A stretch of 64,000 nt of DNA from Thalassoglobus polymorphus (GCF_007744255.1 NZ_CP036267.1:2917500-2981499), one strand, 5' to 3'. Positions 27,394 through 36,535 are shown, numbered from the stretch's first letter. Notes: generated by a model from the letters alone, not told the origin. Made by a program: numbers and translations.

Positions 27394-29210
27394 GACGGGG
27401 CGGCAAAAAGTCTGGTGGTTGGAGTTGTGTCGATTTGGTTTCGCGGTAAATTCGCGACATGCTTACTCTACGCGACCATCACAGCGGTGATCTGTTTGAT
27501 CCTTGGGAATATCTAGGGCTCAAACGAAGACGTCTTCTTGATCGGAGTTGGGCCGGAGTTTTCAGGGACTATTTGCTGAAGCAGCTTCCCGTCCGTGAGC
27601 TTGCTGCCGAATTCCGTGATGATTTTGGGCGTCCGACGAAGGATCTCTACGTCGCCCTGGGGGCATTGATTCTTCAGCAACTCCATGATTTCACCGATCA
27701 GCAAACCACCGAAGCGATCGCGTTGAATATCGCTTGGCATTACGCGTTGGATATCAGACAAGATTCTGACGCCTACCTCTGCGAGCGAACACTTCGCAAC
27801 TATCGCAAGAAAGTACTGGATGCTGGCTTTGATCAAGTTCTTTTCCGCACGCTGACAGACAAACTCATTGAGGAGATTGGCGTCGATACAAGCAAGCAAC
27901 GTCTTGATTCAACAGCGGTGCGATCAGCCATTCGTGGATTAACGAGGCTGGGAATTTTGGTCGAGGCAACGAGCAAGTTTCTGCGAGAGCTAAAACGAAT
28001 GCATCCTGAGCAATATTCGTTGGTCGATCCAGAAATGATTCGTAAGTATGTCACTCGAACAGGTGACGGTTGCTTTGGCGACACACGGCCCAGTGAATCC
28101 AAAAAGCGGATCACGGAAGCTGCCGAAGATGTCTTTAAGCTCATCGGGCTCTTTCAAAATGCGGAATGTTCGAATTTGGAAAGCTTCCAGTTACTGCAAC
28201 AAATCTTTCACGAGCAGTGTGAGGTTTCTGATTCCGCTGCAGAGTCCGTCACAGTGCGGCCACCAAGTAAAACGGAATGTGATGGGGTGATCAATCCCGC
28301 TGATCCCGATGCCCGCTACAACAAACATCGTGGCACAGGTTATCTCGTGCAGATTATGGAAACGTATGAAGAAGATTCCGAGGAGCCGGATGTCTCAAAC
28401 ACGCCCAAACCTGATCTGATCACTCACGTGGCTGTCGATCCGTTAACGATGCACGATAAAGACGCTCTGCCTCCTGCGTTCAATGACACTGAGCAACGTG
28501 GTATCAAGCCGCAGACGCTTCTTGCCGACTCGCACTATGGATCGACTGAGTGTATCGAAAACGGATGTGAGCGCGATGTTGAAATCGTCTCGCCGGCGCA
28601 GACGCCCAAGGGAAAGTTGCAGGGCAAGTTCACGCTTGAAGACTTTGAGGTCGATGAAGAAGGATGCATCACATGCTGTCCCACAGGACAGCAGCCATCA
28701 GAGACAAGCGTTTCTGGAGTTCGTCTCCAGGTTATTTTTTCGAAGGAGACATGTGAAGGCTGTCCTCACAAGGATCGGTGTCCAGCAGCATCAGTGGGAC
28801 GCCATTCAGCACGCTATCAATACACACACGATCGCGTGCGTCTTCGACTACGCAGATTGAGGGAAAGAGGGGACGAATTTCGCGACCGCTATCGATGGCG
28901 AGCTGGAGTTGAAGCAACCATGTCACGGTTCAAATACCAGATGGGCATGGCTCGATTGCGAGTTCGACGAATGGGTAACATCACCTATGTGGCAACCTTG
29001 CGCGCTCTCGGTCTGAACATCCGCCGCGTTGCCGCCTATCGCTCGGCAGCTGGGTAGAATAGGTCGTCTGCGCGAGCATCTGCCAGCCACACAGTCTCAT
29101 CATGCTTCTTAGCGTCCAACTGTGCAACAATGGAATCGGAAATCGTGTGAGAAAAATCCGCAACCAAAATGTTTTCATACCAGCAAAGACTTCCTTTTTG
29201 CCGCCCCGTC
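27394..29210 (+). mobile_element. Complete IS1182-like insertion sequence, 1817 bp
   Basis: Perfect 17-bp terminal inverted repeats: GACGGGGCGGCAAAAAG at 27394-27410 and its complement at 29194-29210. The element carries one intact transposase and is flanked by a 7-bp direct repeat ATAAATT. Intact ends, ORF and duplication suggest a recent insertion. It sits about 80 bp before the orphan permease gene at 29292. Confidence 0.93.
27459..29057 (+). CDS. IS1182-type DDE transposase
   Basis: 532 residues, usual for the IS1182 family. The N-terminal domain contains LAALLLQ-type helix 'LYVALGALILQQLHDFTDQQT' and the RTLRNYRKK region. The catalytic domain has RLDSTAVRSAI with the first Asp, then THVAVDPLTMHD and LLADSHYGS (second Asp), and WRAGVEATMSRFKYQMGM with the catalytic Glu. 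A cysteine cluster (CxxC...CEGCPHKDRC), typical of the family, lies before the Glu motif. It catalyses cut-and-paste or copy-type transposition of the surrounding element. The ORF appears intact. Confidence 0.92.
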   Translation: MLTLRDHHSGDLFDPWEYLGLKRRRLLDRSWAGVFRDYLLKQLPVRELAAEFRDDFGRPTKDLYVALGALILQQLHDFTDQQTTEAIALNIAWHYALDIRQDSDAYLCERTLRNYRKKVLDAGFDQVLFRTLTDKLIEEIGVDTSKQRLDSTAVRSAIRGLTRLGILVEATSKFLRELKRMHPEQYSLVDPEMIRKYVTRTGDGCFGDTRPSESKKRITEAAEDVFKLIGLFQNAECSNLESFQLLQQIFHEQCEVSDSAAESVTVRPPSKTECDGVINPADPDARYNKHRGTGYLVQIMETYEEDSEEPDVSNTPKPDLITHVAVDPLTMHDKDALPPAFNDTEQRGIKPQTLLADSHYGSTECIENGCERDVEIVSPAQTPKGKLQGKFTLEDFEVDEEGCITCCPTGQQPSETSVSGVRLQVIFSKETCEGCPHKDRCPAASVGRHSARYQYTHDRVRLRLRRLRERGDEFRDRYRWRAGVEATMSRFKYQMGMARLRVRRMGNITYVATLRALGLNIRRVAAYRSAAG

Positions 29211-29217
29211 ATAAATT
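29211..29217. repeat. Target site duplication, right
   Basis: ATAAATT immediately after the right inverted repeat, matching 27387-27393. Confidence 0.85.
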
Positions 29218-29291
29218 GAATATCACTCTCCTCCAACCTCGTTGAGTGACCTGCTTGACGCTGTGGATCTTGCCTGCTTACAAAAGTCGGA

Positions 29292-30794
29292 ATGAATCGT
29301 GTTCGAAACATCCTGGAATCGACTTCAACGATTGAATCAAAGCGGCTCGCTCCTGCCCTCTTTCGTGGTGGGTTCGTCCTGATCCTGGCGTTGCCGTTGC
29401 TTTTGACAGCCTCACTGACGCCCCGCGGAGTTCCCATTACCCATGTCTTACAATTCTTGTTCTACTTGTTCAGTCTGATTGGACTGATCTTGCTAGCGGG
29501 TTACGCGACGTTTGAATTCATCGGCACACGCACAAGCGGAGCGACCTCTCTGATTGCGTTGACGGGAATCTCACCTGGGGAATGGTGTTTGGCGAACTCA
29601 GTTGAGGCATGGAGTACGTTTCTGATGATCTGGGTCGTGCGGCTTCCGTTTCTGGCATGGCTGGTAACGATGGGCAATTTAAGCTGGGGAACTGTCCTAT
29701 ACCTGGAGATACTCTACCTGGCTCTCTTTGCATGGCTTTCGTCACTGGGATTATTTTTTGGCTCTGAAAGTGTCGCCAAGGGAATCACTTTTGGTGTGGT
29801 CTGGGGCGCCTACATGCTATGGGAAGTCCTTTCCAACCTGGGGATCTTATTTCAGGCAATCGCAGCTTATAACGGGGCACAACTCATCCCCAGTCTGGAC
29901 GACCTCATTCAAGGGCTGATCCACTTGTCAGTTTTCCGCAAAGTTTTAGCCTTAGTCACAGGTGGATTTCGCCCTGACGACCTCGTGCTTCAAGCAGCTG
30001 TATTATTGACTTTCACAGGCTTTTGTTTGTGGCGCTACTCCCGAACGATTTTTTCTGAGATTGGCGCGACAACTCTTGGTATTGATGGTGAAACTGCAGC
30101 TGAGTCACCGGTAAAGAAAAAGAGAATGCCAAGGTGCTGGCCCGATGCTCTCGCCTGGCAAGCATGCTACTACCACCAAAACGGCATGACCACGATCAAA
30201 GGTCGAGCACTCGCGTACGTCCTCCTCATTGCTGTGATTCTGGTGATGAACTACTTCGGACTTTCTGTCACTGAGTATGGATTTTATTTGTGCGCAGGCG
30301 CAGGATTGGTAATGTCGCCGATCATGGCAGCCAATCTCTCCCTGGCTCATGAAGTGAAGGAGCAAACGCTTCCTTCACTGTCGATGGCATGTTCAGATCC
30401 GATTGAGATCTACAAAGGCTGGCAACGATCTTGGCGACGCACGGCAATTCCAGATCTTCTTTTTCTTCCGGGAGTTCTCGCTGCAATCTCCTGGTCATCG
30501 CCGCTGTTTGGCTATTATGTCGCAACTGGAATCATCGGGATCGCCTGCATTGGACCAACTCTCTTCGTTTCCAGCTTTCTGTCAGCATGGAACTGGACGA
30601 ACATCTTCCGCCTTGCAGGTTCTTTCTTTGCATTTGGATTCATCGCCGGATTAGGAGGTCTCATCGGCTGGACGATAAGCTGGTTCCTGCTGCCGATCGT
30701 CGTTCTCCCGTTGCTGTACGCATTCGGTCAATGGGTTCTTTACCAGTACTTGCCGAAAGTTTTCGATCCGCTTCTTGGATCACAAAAGTCATAG
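29292..30794 (+). CDS. ABC-2-like multi-pass membrane permease, orphan
   Basis: 500 residues with about 12 predicted membrane segments in two groups separated by a polar stretch (about residues 265-300, SPVKKKRMPRCWPDALAWQACYYHQNG). The pattern GTRTSGATSLIALTGISPGEWCLANSVEAW resembles the first cytoplasmic loop of ABC-2-type permeases, where 'K..g.l..Ll.tPis..eil.gk' occurs. No ATP-binding partner is next to it: upstream is the insertion sequence and downstream a convergent gene. Function and substrate are unknown. The IS lies about 80 bp before the start and may have changed its promoter. Confidence 0.6.
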   Translation: MNRVRNILESTSTIESKRLAPALFRGGFVLILALPLLLTASLTPRGVPITHVLQFLFYLFSLIGLILLAGYATFEFIGTRTSGATSLIALTGISPGEWCLANSVEAWSTFLMIWVVRLPFLAWLVTMGNLSWGTVLYLEILYLALFAWLSSLGLFFGSESVAKGITFGVVWGAYMLWEVLSNLGILFQAIAAYNGAQLIPSLDDLIQGLIHLSVFRKVLALVTGGFRPDDLVLQAAVLLTFTGFCLWRYSRTIFSEIGATTLGIDGETAAESPVKKKRMPRCWPDALAWQACYYHQNGMTTIKGRALAYVLLIAVILVMNYFGLSVTEYGFYLCAGAGLVMSPIMAANLSLAHEVKEQTLPSLSMACSDPIEIYKGWQRSWRRTAIPDLLFLPGVLAAISWSSPLFGYYVATGIIGIACIGPTLFVSSFLSAWNWTNIFRLAGSFFAFGFIAGLGGLIGWTISWFLLPIVVLPLLYAFGQWVLYQYLPKVFDPLLGSQKS

Positions 30795-30868
30795 CACGCC
30801 GGACGCCTCTTGTCCGAATCTATACATGTGAAGAAACGGTTCTCTCCGAAAAACTCAGTGGCCCGAAG

Positions 30869-32119
30869 CTACTCTACGAGTTCATTCAGAAACACAAACG
30901 CGCCCAACTTCGAAGCGGTCAGAACATCGGGTTTGCCATCCTGGTTGAGATCCTTGACCATGATTTGCGTGCCGACCCCGGATTTGTTGTCGATGAGGTG
31001 GGGCAGGAAAGTTGGCTTTCCATTGCGAGTCGTCGCTTCAAACCAGTAGACAACCGGAGTTCCCATCGGTTCGACGTCACCTTTCGGGCCGTGCGCCCAG
31101 ACACGTTTGCCGACGATAATATCTTTGCGTCCATCACCATTGAGATCATGGATTTCCAGAGCATGTGGCTGCGAGAAGGCAACGCCATACTGTTTTTCTT
31201 CCTCGCGTGTTCCCATCAACTGATGGTTCAGAAAAATGGTGTCACCAAGCTTAGTAACTGTTGAAGTGTCGTCACTGGGTGCTTGAATTTGCTCGAACCA
31301 TGAGAGGCCCCATTCATGGGCATGGAGGGACGAGACGAGATCGGCATCCCCATCGTTATCGATATCGTCAACAAAAATTTGTGCTCCACCACGTGATCCG
31401 GTTAAACTCCCTTGGTGAAAAGCCCAAGCTGATCTGAACGGTTCTGACTCAGGTTGTTCGTACCAACCATCGTTCAGGATAATGTCTATCCTGCCGTCTG
31501 AGTTGATATCTCCCACTCCCTGCCCGTGGTAAAATTGAGGCCAGTCTTGCTGATGACCAACGCCATAAAACTTCCAGGGCAGTTTCGGATCGCTCTCGTC
31601 TGGTGAAATGAATCCCCATTCGTTTTCCCAGTGTGCAAGGAGTTCCGGGCGACCGTCTCCATTTACGTCGACCAATGTCGGAGACTCTCCTTTGACGCGC
31701 TCGAAAGCGAAATGTTTCTTCCAAGGGCTGTTTGACTTCGCTGGATTTTCGTACCAAAACGCCTGATGCAAATGGACTCGCCCCAAAACGAGAATGTCCA
31801 GCCATCCATCTCCGCTCCAGTCATGCAGGAATGTGAACATACTGTTCGAAGGCGAAGCCTCCGGTGGCAACGGAACCGCTTTGTAGAACTCGTGCGTCGC
31901 CTTGAAGTCCGGCCCTGCGTACCAAAAAGGACCGCAAACAACATCTACGTCTCCATCGTTGTTGATGTCGCCCGCGTTGATCCCGTCGGCATAGTAGATA
32001 TTCGTGAGTGTTTGTTTTTTGAACTTCGCAGGGGAAGTCTCCTCAGCATTTGCAGGGATACATGCAGAGACGCAAGAGAGACTCAGAGCGAGAATGGCTA
32101 CCGGGAGCTTTAAGGACAT
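30869..32119 (-). CDS. Exported FG-GAP/VCBS repeat protein
   Basis: 416 residues from ATG 32119, where a signal peptide begins (SLKLPVAILALSLSCVSACIPANA); a longer frame to 32218 lacks one. Repeated calcium-binding-type motifs are visible: DINNDGDVDVV, WSGDGWLDILVLG, VNGDGRPELLA, INSDGRIDIILN, DIDNDGDADLV, LNGDGRKDIIVG and LNQDGKPDVL. They match the FG-GAP beta-propeller with DxDxDG loops. It is probably a secreted or periplasmic propeller; no catalytic domain is seen. Cys20 and nearby residues could also form a lipobox (VSAC). It is convergent with the upstream permease. Confidence 0.9.
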   Translation of the reverse strand: MSLKLPVAILALSLSCVSACIPANAEETSPAKFKKQTLTNIYYADGINAGDINNDGDVDVVCGPFWYAGPDFKATHEFYKAVPLPPEASPSNSMFTFLHDWSGDGWLDILVLGRVHLHQAFWYENPAKSNSPWKKHFAFERVKGESPTLVDVNGDGRPELLAHWENEWGFISPDESDPKLPWKFYGVGHQQDWPQFYHGQGVGDINSDGRIDIILNDGWYEQPESEPFRSAWAFHQGSLTGSRGGAQIFVDDIDNDGDADLVSSLHAHEWGLSWFEQIQAPSDDTSTVTKLGDTIFLNHQLMGTREEEKQYGVAFSQPHALEIHDLNGDGRKDIIVGKRVWAHGPKGDVEPMGTPVVYWFEATTRNGKPTFLPHLIDNKSGVGTQIMVKDLNQDGKPDVLTASKLGAFVFLNELVE

Positions 32120-32190
32120 TGGGAATTTGCTCCGTTCCGGTGTTGAAAGATCGTGACATGTGAATTTGACATTGCCGCTCAGCGATTGAT

Positions 32191-32679
32191 CTATTCGCCT
32201 TCTTCTAACATTCTCCACTCAGAGAATGTCGCAGCTTGCCCCTGATAATTGTTTTTGAAGTCAATCAGATTCCAGACTGTGGCCTTGGCGATGAAGAATC
32301 GTTTTCCGGTGCTACTGATACGGATGCCGGAATAGTCATCGACGTAGCCATTATTGGTCGTCCGTTTAAGGAGTTGTTTACGTTCGTCACGATGGACTGG
32401 CTCAGCTGTCATACGGGAAGGTGTCGCGCAGAGCGTTTTGATGTCCATTTCCCACAGTTCGAGAGCGGTGGCATTTCCGTAATTTAAAGTTGGATCAGGC
32501 CGTTTATCGTGCGAGACCACGACAAATGGAGCTTCGAAAAGTCGCTGCGCCTGCTGCTCTGCACTTCCTTCGCGGGAGATCAATTCTTCACCTAGATATT
32601 TCTGATACGAGTCCAGCATCAATTGAGTATGCTGAATCCAGTTTCGTTTGAGCCAGGGGCGATCGACGTTCATAGACAT
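32191..32679 (-). CDS. MEKHLA domain-containing protein
   Basis: 162 residues from ATG 32679 (a GTG at 32712 and ATG at 32673 are alternatives). The sequence matches the MEKHLA domain over most of its length: PFVVVSHDKRPDPTLNYGNATALELWEMD, then TPSRMTAEPVHRDER, then YVDDYSGIRISSTGKRFFI. The domain, PAS-like in fold, is known in bacteria and at the C-terminus of plant HD-ZIP III proteins and is thought to sense a small ligand or redox state. It stands alone here with no effector domain. No signal peptide is present. Confidence 0.85.
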   Translation of the reverse strand: MSMNVDRPWLKRNWIQHTQLMLDSYQKYLGEELISREGSAEQQAQRLFEAPFVVVSHDKRPDPTLNYGNATALELWEMDIKTLCATPSRMTAEPVHRDERKQLLKRTTNNGYVDDYSGIRISSTGKRFFIAKATVWNLIDFKNNYQGQAATFSEWRMLEEGE

Positions 32680-32748
32680 GGGGCGTAAAATTGGTTTCGT
32701 TTTTTGCGTCACGTTTGTATGGTGTCGCAGTCGTTGATGAATTTGAAA

Positions 32749-32831
32749 TGAGAACCAGTCCGCAAACTTGTGGAATGGACGCTTTTCTCAGTGTTTGAGA
32801 GAGCGAATTCAGATTACAGGAACTGGTCTAA
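32749..32831 (+). repeat. 83-bp TIR element, copy D
   Basis: Left end TGAGAACCAGTCC (32749-32761), centre TTTTCTCAGTGTTTGAGAGA, right end GGAACTGGTCTAA (32819-32831). Same length as copies B and E. It lies between divergent genes (MEKHLA and DUF1499). Confidence 0.85.
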
Positions 32832-32887
32832 ATACTTTTGACGACTTTCTTTCATCCCCATGCTGACTTCAAGCGATTGAGCAGGAA

Positions 32888-33367
32888 ATGTTAAAAAAGA
32901 ATAGGCTACTGCGCCTGACCATCGTTGCCATTATCGCCCCCATTTGCACTCTCGCATGGTTTAGTTTGATGTCCAAAGCTCCGACAAACCTTGGAGTCAA
33001 AGATGGGAAATTGGCTCCCTGCCCGAATTCTCCGAATTGCGTGAGCACTCAAGAGAAAGACCCGTCTCAGAAAATGGAACCGATCCCTTTCGAAGGAGAT
33101 CCCGCCACAGCCATTGCTAAAGTTAAAGAGGCACTCACCAACCATCCTCGCACAAAAATTGTTGAGGAGAAGGAACATTATCTCCATGCAGAATGTGCGA
33201 GCTTGATCTTTCGCTTTGTGGACGATGTCGAGGTTTATGTCGACACGGAGGCTCATTTGATTCACTTCCGTTCCGCATCTCGCGTTGGCCGATCCGACAT
33301 GGGTGTCAACCGGAAAAGAATGCAGGGAGTTCGAGCTCAGGTGATGGAATCACTAGCCAAGGATTAA
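32888..33367 (+). CDS. DUF1499 family protein, membrane-anchored
   Basis: 159 residues. One N-terminal hydrophobic segment (about 9-27) is followed by the DUF1499 pattern CPNSPNCVSTQ, then YLHAECASLIFRFVDDVEVY and HFRSASRVGRSDMGVNRKRM. The family is widespread in bacteria and plastids; its function is unknown. It is probably on the outer face of the cytoplasmic membrane. AGGA lies just before the ATG. It precedes pheS by 276 bp and is unlikely to be functionally linked to it. Confidence 0.9.
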   Translation: MLKKNRLLRLTIVAIIAPICTLAWFSLMSKAPTNLGVKDGKLAPCPNSPNCVSTQEKDPSQKMEPIPFEGDPATAIAKVKEALTNHPRTKIVEEKEHYLHAECASLIFRFVDDVEVYVDTEAHLIHFRSASRVGRSDMGVNRKRMQGVRAQVMESLAKD

Positions 33368-33643
33368 TACGGGCCAAAGCGAAATACTGAGCCAGTTTCA
33401 ATACTGCCCGGCTGCCCGACTGTTCAACGGCCCGCCTGCTGCCTGCCTGTTCAGCTACTCAAGTGCGAAAAGGTGAGTCTGAACACGAGTGCTGTCTCTG
33501 TGATGACACCAGTGAATCGACTACAGGACTGGCTTAGCAATCCTGTAGTTTCATCATCGGATTCAGATTGCTACGATTCGCACCTGAGAAATATGAATTC
33601 CGAGCACTGTAATCCTGTAACCTTGGCCCCAAACGCATTAAAC
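33368..33643. other. Leader region before pheS with low-complexity stretch
   Basis: At about 33400-33460 the DNA is built of imperfect GCCCGxCTG and CTGTTCA(A/G)C units. A frame in phase with pheS is open from 33473 and would add 57 residues of low similarity to known PheS proteins, so it is more likely leader than protein. No T-box or other known leader was recognised. Confidence 0.4.
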
Positions 33644-35170
33644 ATGTCTGATCCGATTCAACTTGATGAATTCTCACACTCGGTCTGGGAGAAGCTGGCT
33701 TCGATTCCGCAAATCGAAGTCAACGAACTGGCTACGGAATTAAATACCGACCAGTCCAAGGTCTTGGTTGTGGCACAGGAGGCTGTTGAAGGAGGTTTTC
33801 TCGTTATCCAGGAAGAAAACTTCGATGAGTTGATCCCAGCTGCGGAAGCGATTCAGCTCATCAATGATGGACTCGCAGAGCGAAAAGCTCTGGCTTTGCT
33901 CACAGAGGCCGGTGGAGAAATGGCGACCGGCGACTTCGCCAAAGCTGCCGGACAAGCGAAGATTGCGGTCAACGATGTATTCCGCTGGGGGAAAGCACGT
34001 GGCTGGATTGACCGAGACAAGCAAGGCGTTCGCATCACCGACGCAGGAAAATCGGCTGCAAATGGAGAACAGGATGCCGACGAGAAAGCACTCCTGAAAG
34101 CAGATGGGAAAGCGATTCAGCTCTCACAAGTAGATGAAGCAGATCGGGTGAAGCAACTGCTGGGAAAACGTGGCGACCTTGCGAAGATCAAAAGCCGCGT
34201 GCGTCGTCTTCTTTCAATGACGGATCAGGGACGCGAGTTATTCAAGTCGGGAATCTCTGTCAAGAAAGAGAGAAATCTACTGACGCCAGACGACCTGCGA
34301 AGTGGCGACTGGAAAGAGATCACGTTGCGTCCCTATGACGTCACTCTTCCCGCTGAAGAGATTCAACCTGCAAAAGTGCATCCGCTTCGGAAAATCATTG
34401 AACAGACACGCCGAGCCTATCTGGAGATGGGATTCACCGAAGTCGCTTCGCCCATGGTCGAATCGTCCTTCTGGAACTTTGACGCCCTGTTTCAGCCGCA
34501 GGACCATCCGGCTCGCGATATGCAGGACACCTTTTATATGGCAGAGCCTGCAACGACGAACTTGCCAGAGGACGCGGACCTGGTTGATCGTGTTCGTAGA
34601 GCGCATGAAGATGGTGGCGACACCGGTTCTGAAGGCTGGGGATACAAATGGTCCCCTGAGATTTCCAAGCAAGTCGTGCTTCGGACTCATACAACAGCTT
34701 CCACGATTCGTGCTCTCACCAAACACCCTGATCCTCCGCTGAAAACGTTTTGCGTGGGCTGGGTTTGTCGTAATGAAACCATGAGTTACAAGCACTTGCC
34801 AGTCTTTCATCAGGTCGACGGGATCGTCATCGATGAGAATGCGTCGCTGGCATCACTTTTGGGAACGCTGGAAACGTTCTACAAAAAAATGGGCTTCAAA
34901 CAGGTGAAGTTCAAGCCAGCTTTTTATCCATACACCGAACCTAGCGTCGACGTCGTTGTCTACCTCGAAAGCCGTGGCAAGTGGATCGAAATGGGAGGTT
35001 CCGGAATCTTCCGCCCCGAAGTCACCGAACCACTCGGCTGCAAGCATCCTGTGATGGCCTGGGGCCTCGGCATGGAACGCCTTGCGATGATCCGCTACGG
35101 ACTCTCGGATATTCGAGAATTGTATCAGGGACGAATTGAAGCACTGAGTGAAATGGCGATGCACCAGTAG
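33644..35170 (+). CDS. pheS: Phenylalanine-tRNA ligase alpha subunit, archaeal/eukaryotic type
   Basis: 508 residues from ATG 33644; bacterial PheS is usually near 340. The N-terminal ~200 residues carry winged-helix-like DNA/RNA-binding modules in place of the bacterial coiled coil. The class II catalytic core follows: motif 2 region QPQDHPARDMQDTFY, then GWGYKWSPEISKQVVLRTHTTAS, HQVDGIVID and motif 3 GLGMERLAMIRYG. The GWxYKW...LRTHTTA insertion is typical of archaeal and eukaryotic cytosolic PheS. The enzyme charges tRNA-Phe in the cytoplasm. The beta subunit gene is not in the window. A hairpin (35203-35218) follows. Confidence 0.93.
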   Translation: MSDPIQLDEFSHSVWEKLASIPQIEVNELATELNTDQSKVLVVAQEAVEGGFLVIQEENFDELIPAAEAIQLINDGLAERKALALLTEAGGEMATGDFAKAAGQAKIAVNDVFRWGKARGWIDRDKQGVRITDAGKSAANGEQDADEKALLKADGKAIQLSQVDEADRVKQLLGKRGDLAKIKSRVRRLLSMTDQGRELFKSGISVKKERNLLTPDDLRSGDWKEITLRPYDVTLPAEEIQPAKVHPLRKIIEQTRRAYLEMGFTEVASPMVESSFWNFDALFQPQDHPARDMQDTFYMAEPATTNLPEDADLVDRVRRAHEDGGDTGSEGWGYKWSPEISKQVVLRTHTTASTIRALTKHPDPPLKTFCVGWVCRNETMSYKHLPVFHQVDGIVIDENASLASLLGTLETFYKKMGFKQVKFKPAFYPYTEPSVDVVVYLESRGKWIEMGGSGIFRPEVTEPLGCKHPVMAWGLGMERLAMIRYGLSDIRELYQGRIEALSEMAMHQ

Positions 35171-35202
35171 TCACAAAAGTTTTTTGAAAATGATGTAAGC
35201 GT

Positions 35203-35218
35203 CTTGCCTTGTGGCAAG
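35203..35218 (+). terminator. Short hairpin after pheS
   Basis: CTTGCC and GGCAAG pair around TTGT. No U tract follows, so this is a weak terminator candidate. Confidence 0.3.
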
Positions 35219-35301
35219 CAAGCGATGACGTCGTGCCAGTAAGCTTCTCAAGTACGACAAGCATTGCAGTTGCACGGGGACGAATTTGAAGAGCGGTCGG
35301 A

Positions 35302-35880
35302 ATGCCGGACGAGCCTGCGGATCATGAACCTCCACCTTCCAATGGCTCTGCCTGGGAGATCACGAAGCTGATTTGCTGCGGTGTTGTCGCCATCAGCGTA
35401 CTCTCCTGCGTCGTCGTTGCAGTGATCAGAAGCACTGGGCTGACGGAAGTCCGCGTCACAGCGATCAGTGAAGAAGAAGAACCCCGGGATCACAACATCC
35501 CTCTCTTCAAGAAAACCGATGCACTCCCCGATTACGAAATCATTCTCATCCTGAACCAAGGAGGCAAAGTCCGCCTGGGAGCCAAACCGAATCGATCAGC
35601 TGCCAACGGATTGACATGGAAACTTAGCAAGCCGGTTTCACTTGCTGAGATCTCAGGCCTGCGGTTGCAGGATCAGGACAAACTCGTCTCAGATGCGATC
35701 ACAGAAGTTCAGATTGAGAGTCAGTCGGTGACCAGCGGAAACTACAGATTCGATTTTACAACGAAGCGGTCCTTTGGAATTGGTCTTGTCTCTTTTTTCG
35801 AAACTCCTGTGGGGATGGCCATTTGCGGCGCGTTTGCGATTGCCGTCATGTTGATTATCTGTAGTGCATTTCTCATTTAG
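35302..35880 (+). CDS. Hypothetical two-helix membrane protein
   Basis: 192 residues, no recognised family. Membrane segments lie near residues 20-42 (LICCGVVAISVLSCVVVAVI) and 168-192 (FFETPVGMAICGAFAIAVMLII). The region between is polar with beta-strand-like segments (YEIILILNQGGKVRLGAKP; WKLSKPVSLAEISGLRLQD). It is probably exposed on one side of the membrane. It lies between pheS and a GNAT gene on the same strand, with gaps of about 130 and 62 bp. Confidence 0.65.
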   Translation: MPDEPADHEPPPSNGSAWEITKLICCGVVAISVLSCVVVAVIRSTGLTEVRVTAISEEEEPRDHNIPLFKKTDALPDYEIILILNQGGKVRLGAKPNRSAANGLTWKLSKPVSLAEISGLRLQDQDKLVSDAITEVQIESQSVTSGNYRFDFTTKRSFGIGLVSFFETPVGMAICGAFAIAVMLIICSAFLI

Positions 35881-35942
35881 TGATGAGCAATATTCTAGTC
35901 CTTGATTTCGCCCTTTCCTCACTCTCAGTTTGAGTTTCCGCC

Positions 35943-36392
35943 GTGTCCGAACCCAATTCTTCTACCGATGCTTCAACTCACTCGGTCATCGTACGAGCGG
36001 CGACGAGCAGCGACTTAAACAATATTGATGCATTCCTGACGGACTTTGTTTCAGCCGGGAGGATTCTCCCGCGCACAAGTGATGAACTCGAACTCCTGAT
36101 CCCCACTGGTTTTGTCGCGGAAGTGCAGAATCAAATTGTTGGATTTGTGGCTCTGGAAATCTACTCACGCAAACTGGCTGAGATTCGCTCTTTGTGCGTC
36201 CGTCCCATCATGCAGGGACAGGGCGTAGGGAAAGATTTAATTCAGGCCTGCCTTAAGCTTGCGAGGGAACGAAATGTCTTCGAAGTCATGGCGATCACAT
36301 CGACCGACAAATTCTTTCTGAATTGCGGATTCGACTTCACGCTTCCCGGCGAAAAGAAAGCCCTTTTCATGCAAATGCGTGACGAACCGTGA
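35943..36392 (+). CDS. GNAT N-acetyltransferase, ArgA-like small type
   Basis: 149 residues with a GTG start at 35943. The acetyl-CoA site is clear: EIRSLCVRPIMQGQGVGKDLIQACL (R/Q-x-x-G-x-G/A motif as QGQGVG), followed by TDKFFLNCGFDFT typical of the amino-acid N-acetyltransferase subgroup. It starts IVRAATSSDLNNIDAFL. It probably acetylates a small amine or amino acid such as glutamate; the substrate is inferred only. Cytoplasmic. It is followed by a cluster of dispersed repeats. Confidence 0.88.
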   Translation: MSEPNSSTDASTHSVIVRAATSSDLNNIDAFLTDFVSAGRILPRTSDELELLIPTGFVAEVQNQIVGFVALEIYSRKLAEIRSLCVRPIMQGQGVGKDLIQACLKLARERNVFEVMAITSTDKFFLNCGFDFTLPGEKKALFMQMRDEP

Positions 36393-36535
36393 GCTGAACG
36401 TTCCCAGCCATACGATTCAGAGCGGCCATTCCATCTCGAATTCGTCGAAAGGCCTGCCTGAAACTCTCGACAGAGATTGGACGTTAATTTCGACAAAAGT
36501 GAGAAACTTGCTATCTTTCCCAGCTTTTGTTAGAG

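Noticed and set aside
29036-29437. Minus-strand frame of 133 codons across the IS end and permease start
   Set aside because: It crosses the IS boundary and opposes a well-supported gene; it is a shadow.
33473-33643. N-terminal extension of pheS by 57 codons
   Set aside because: No similarity to PheS; the known fold starts at ATG 33644.
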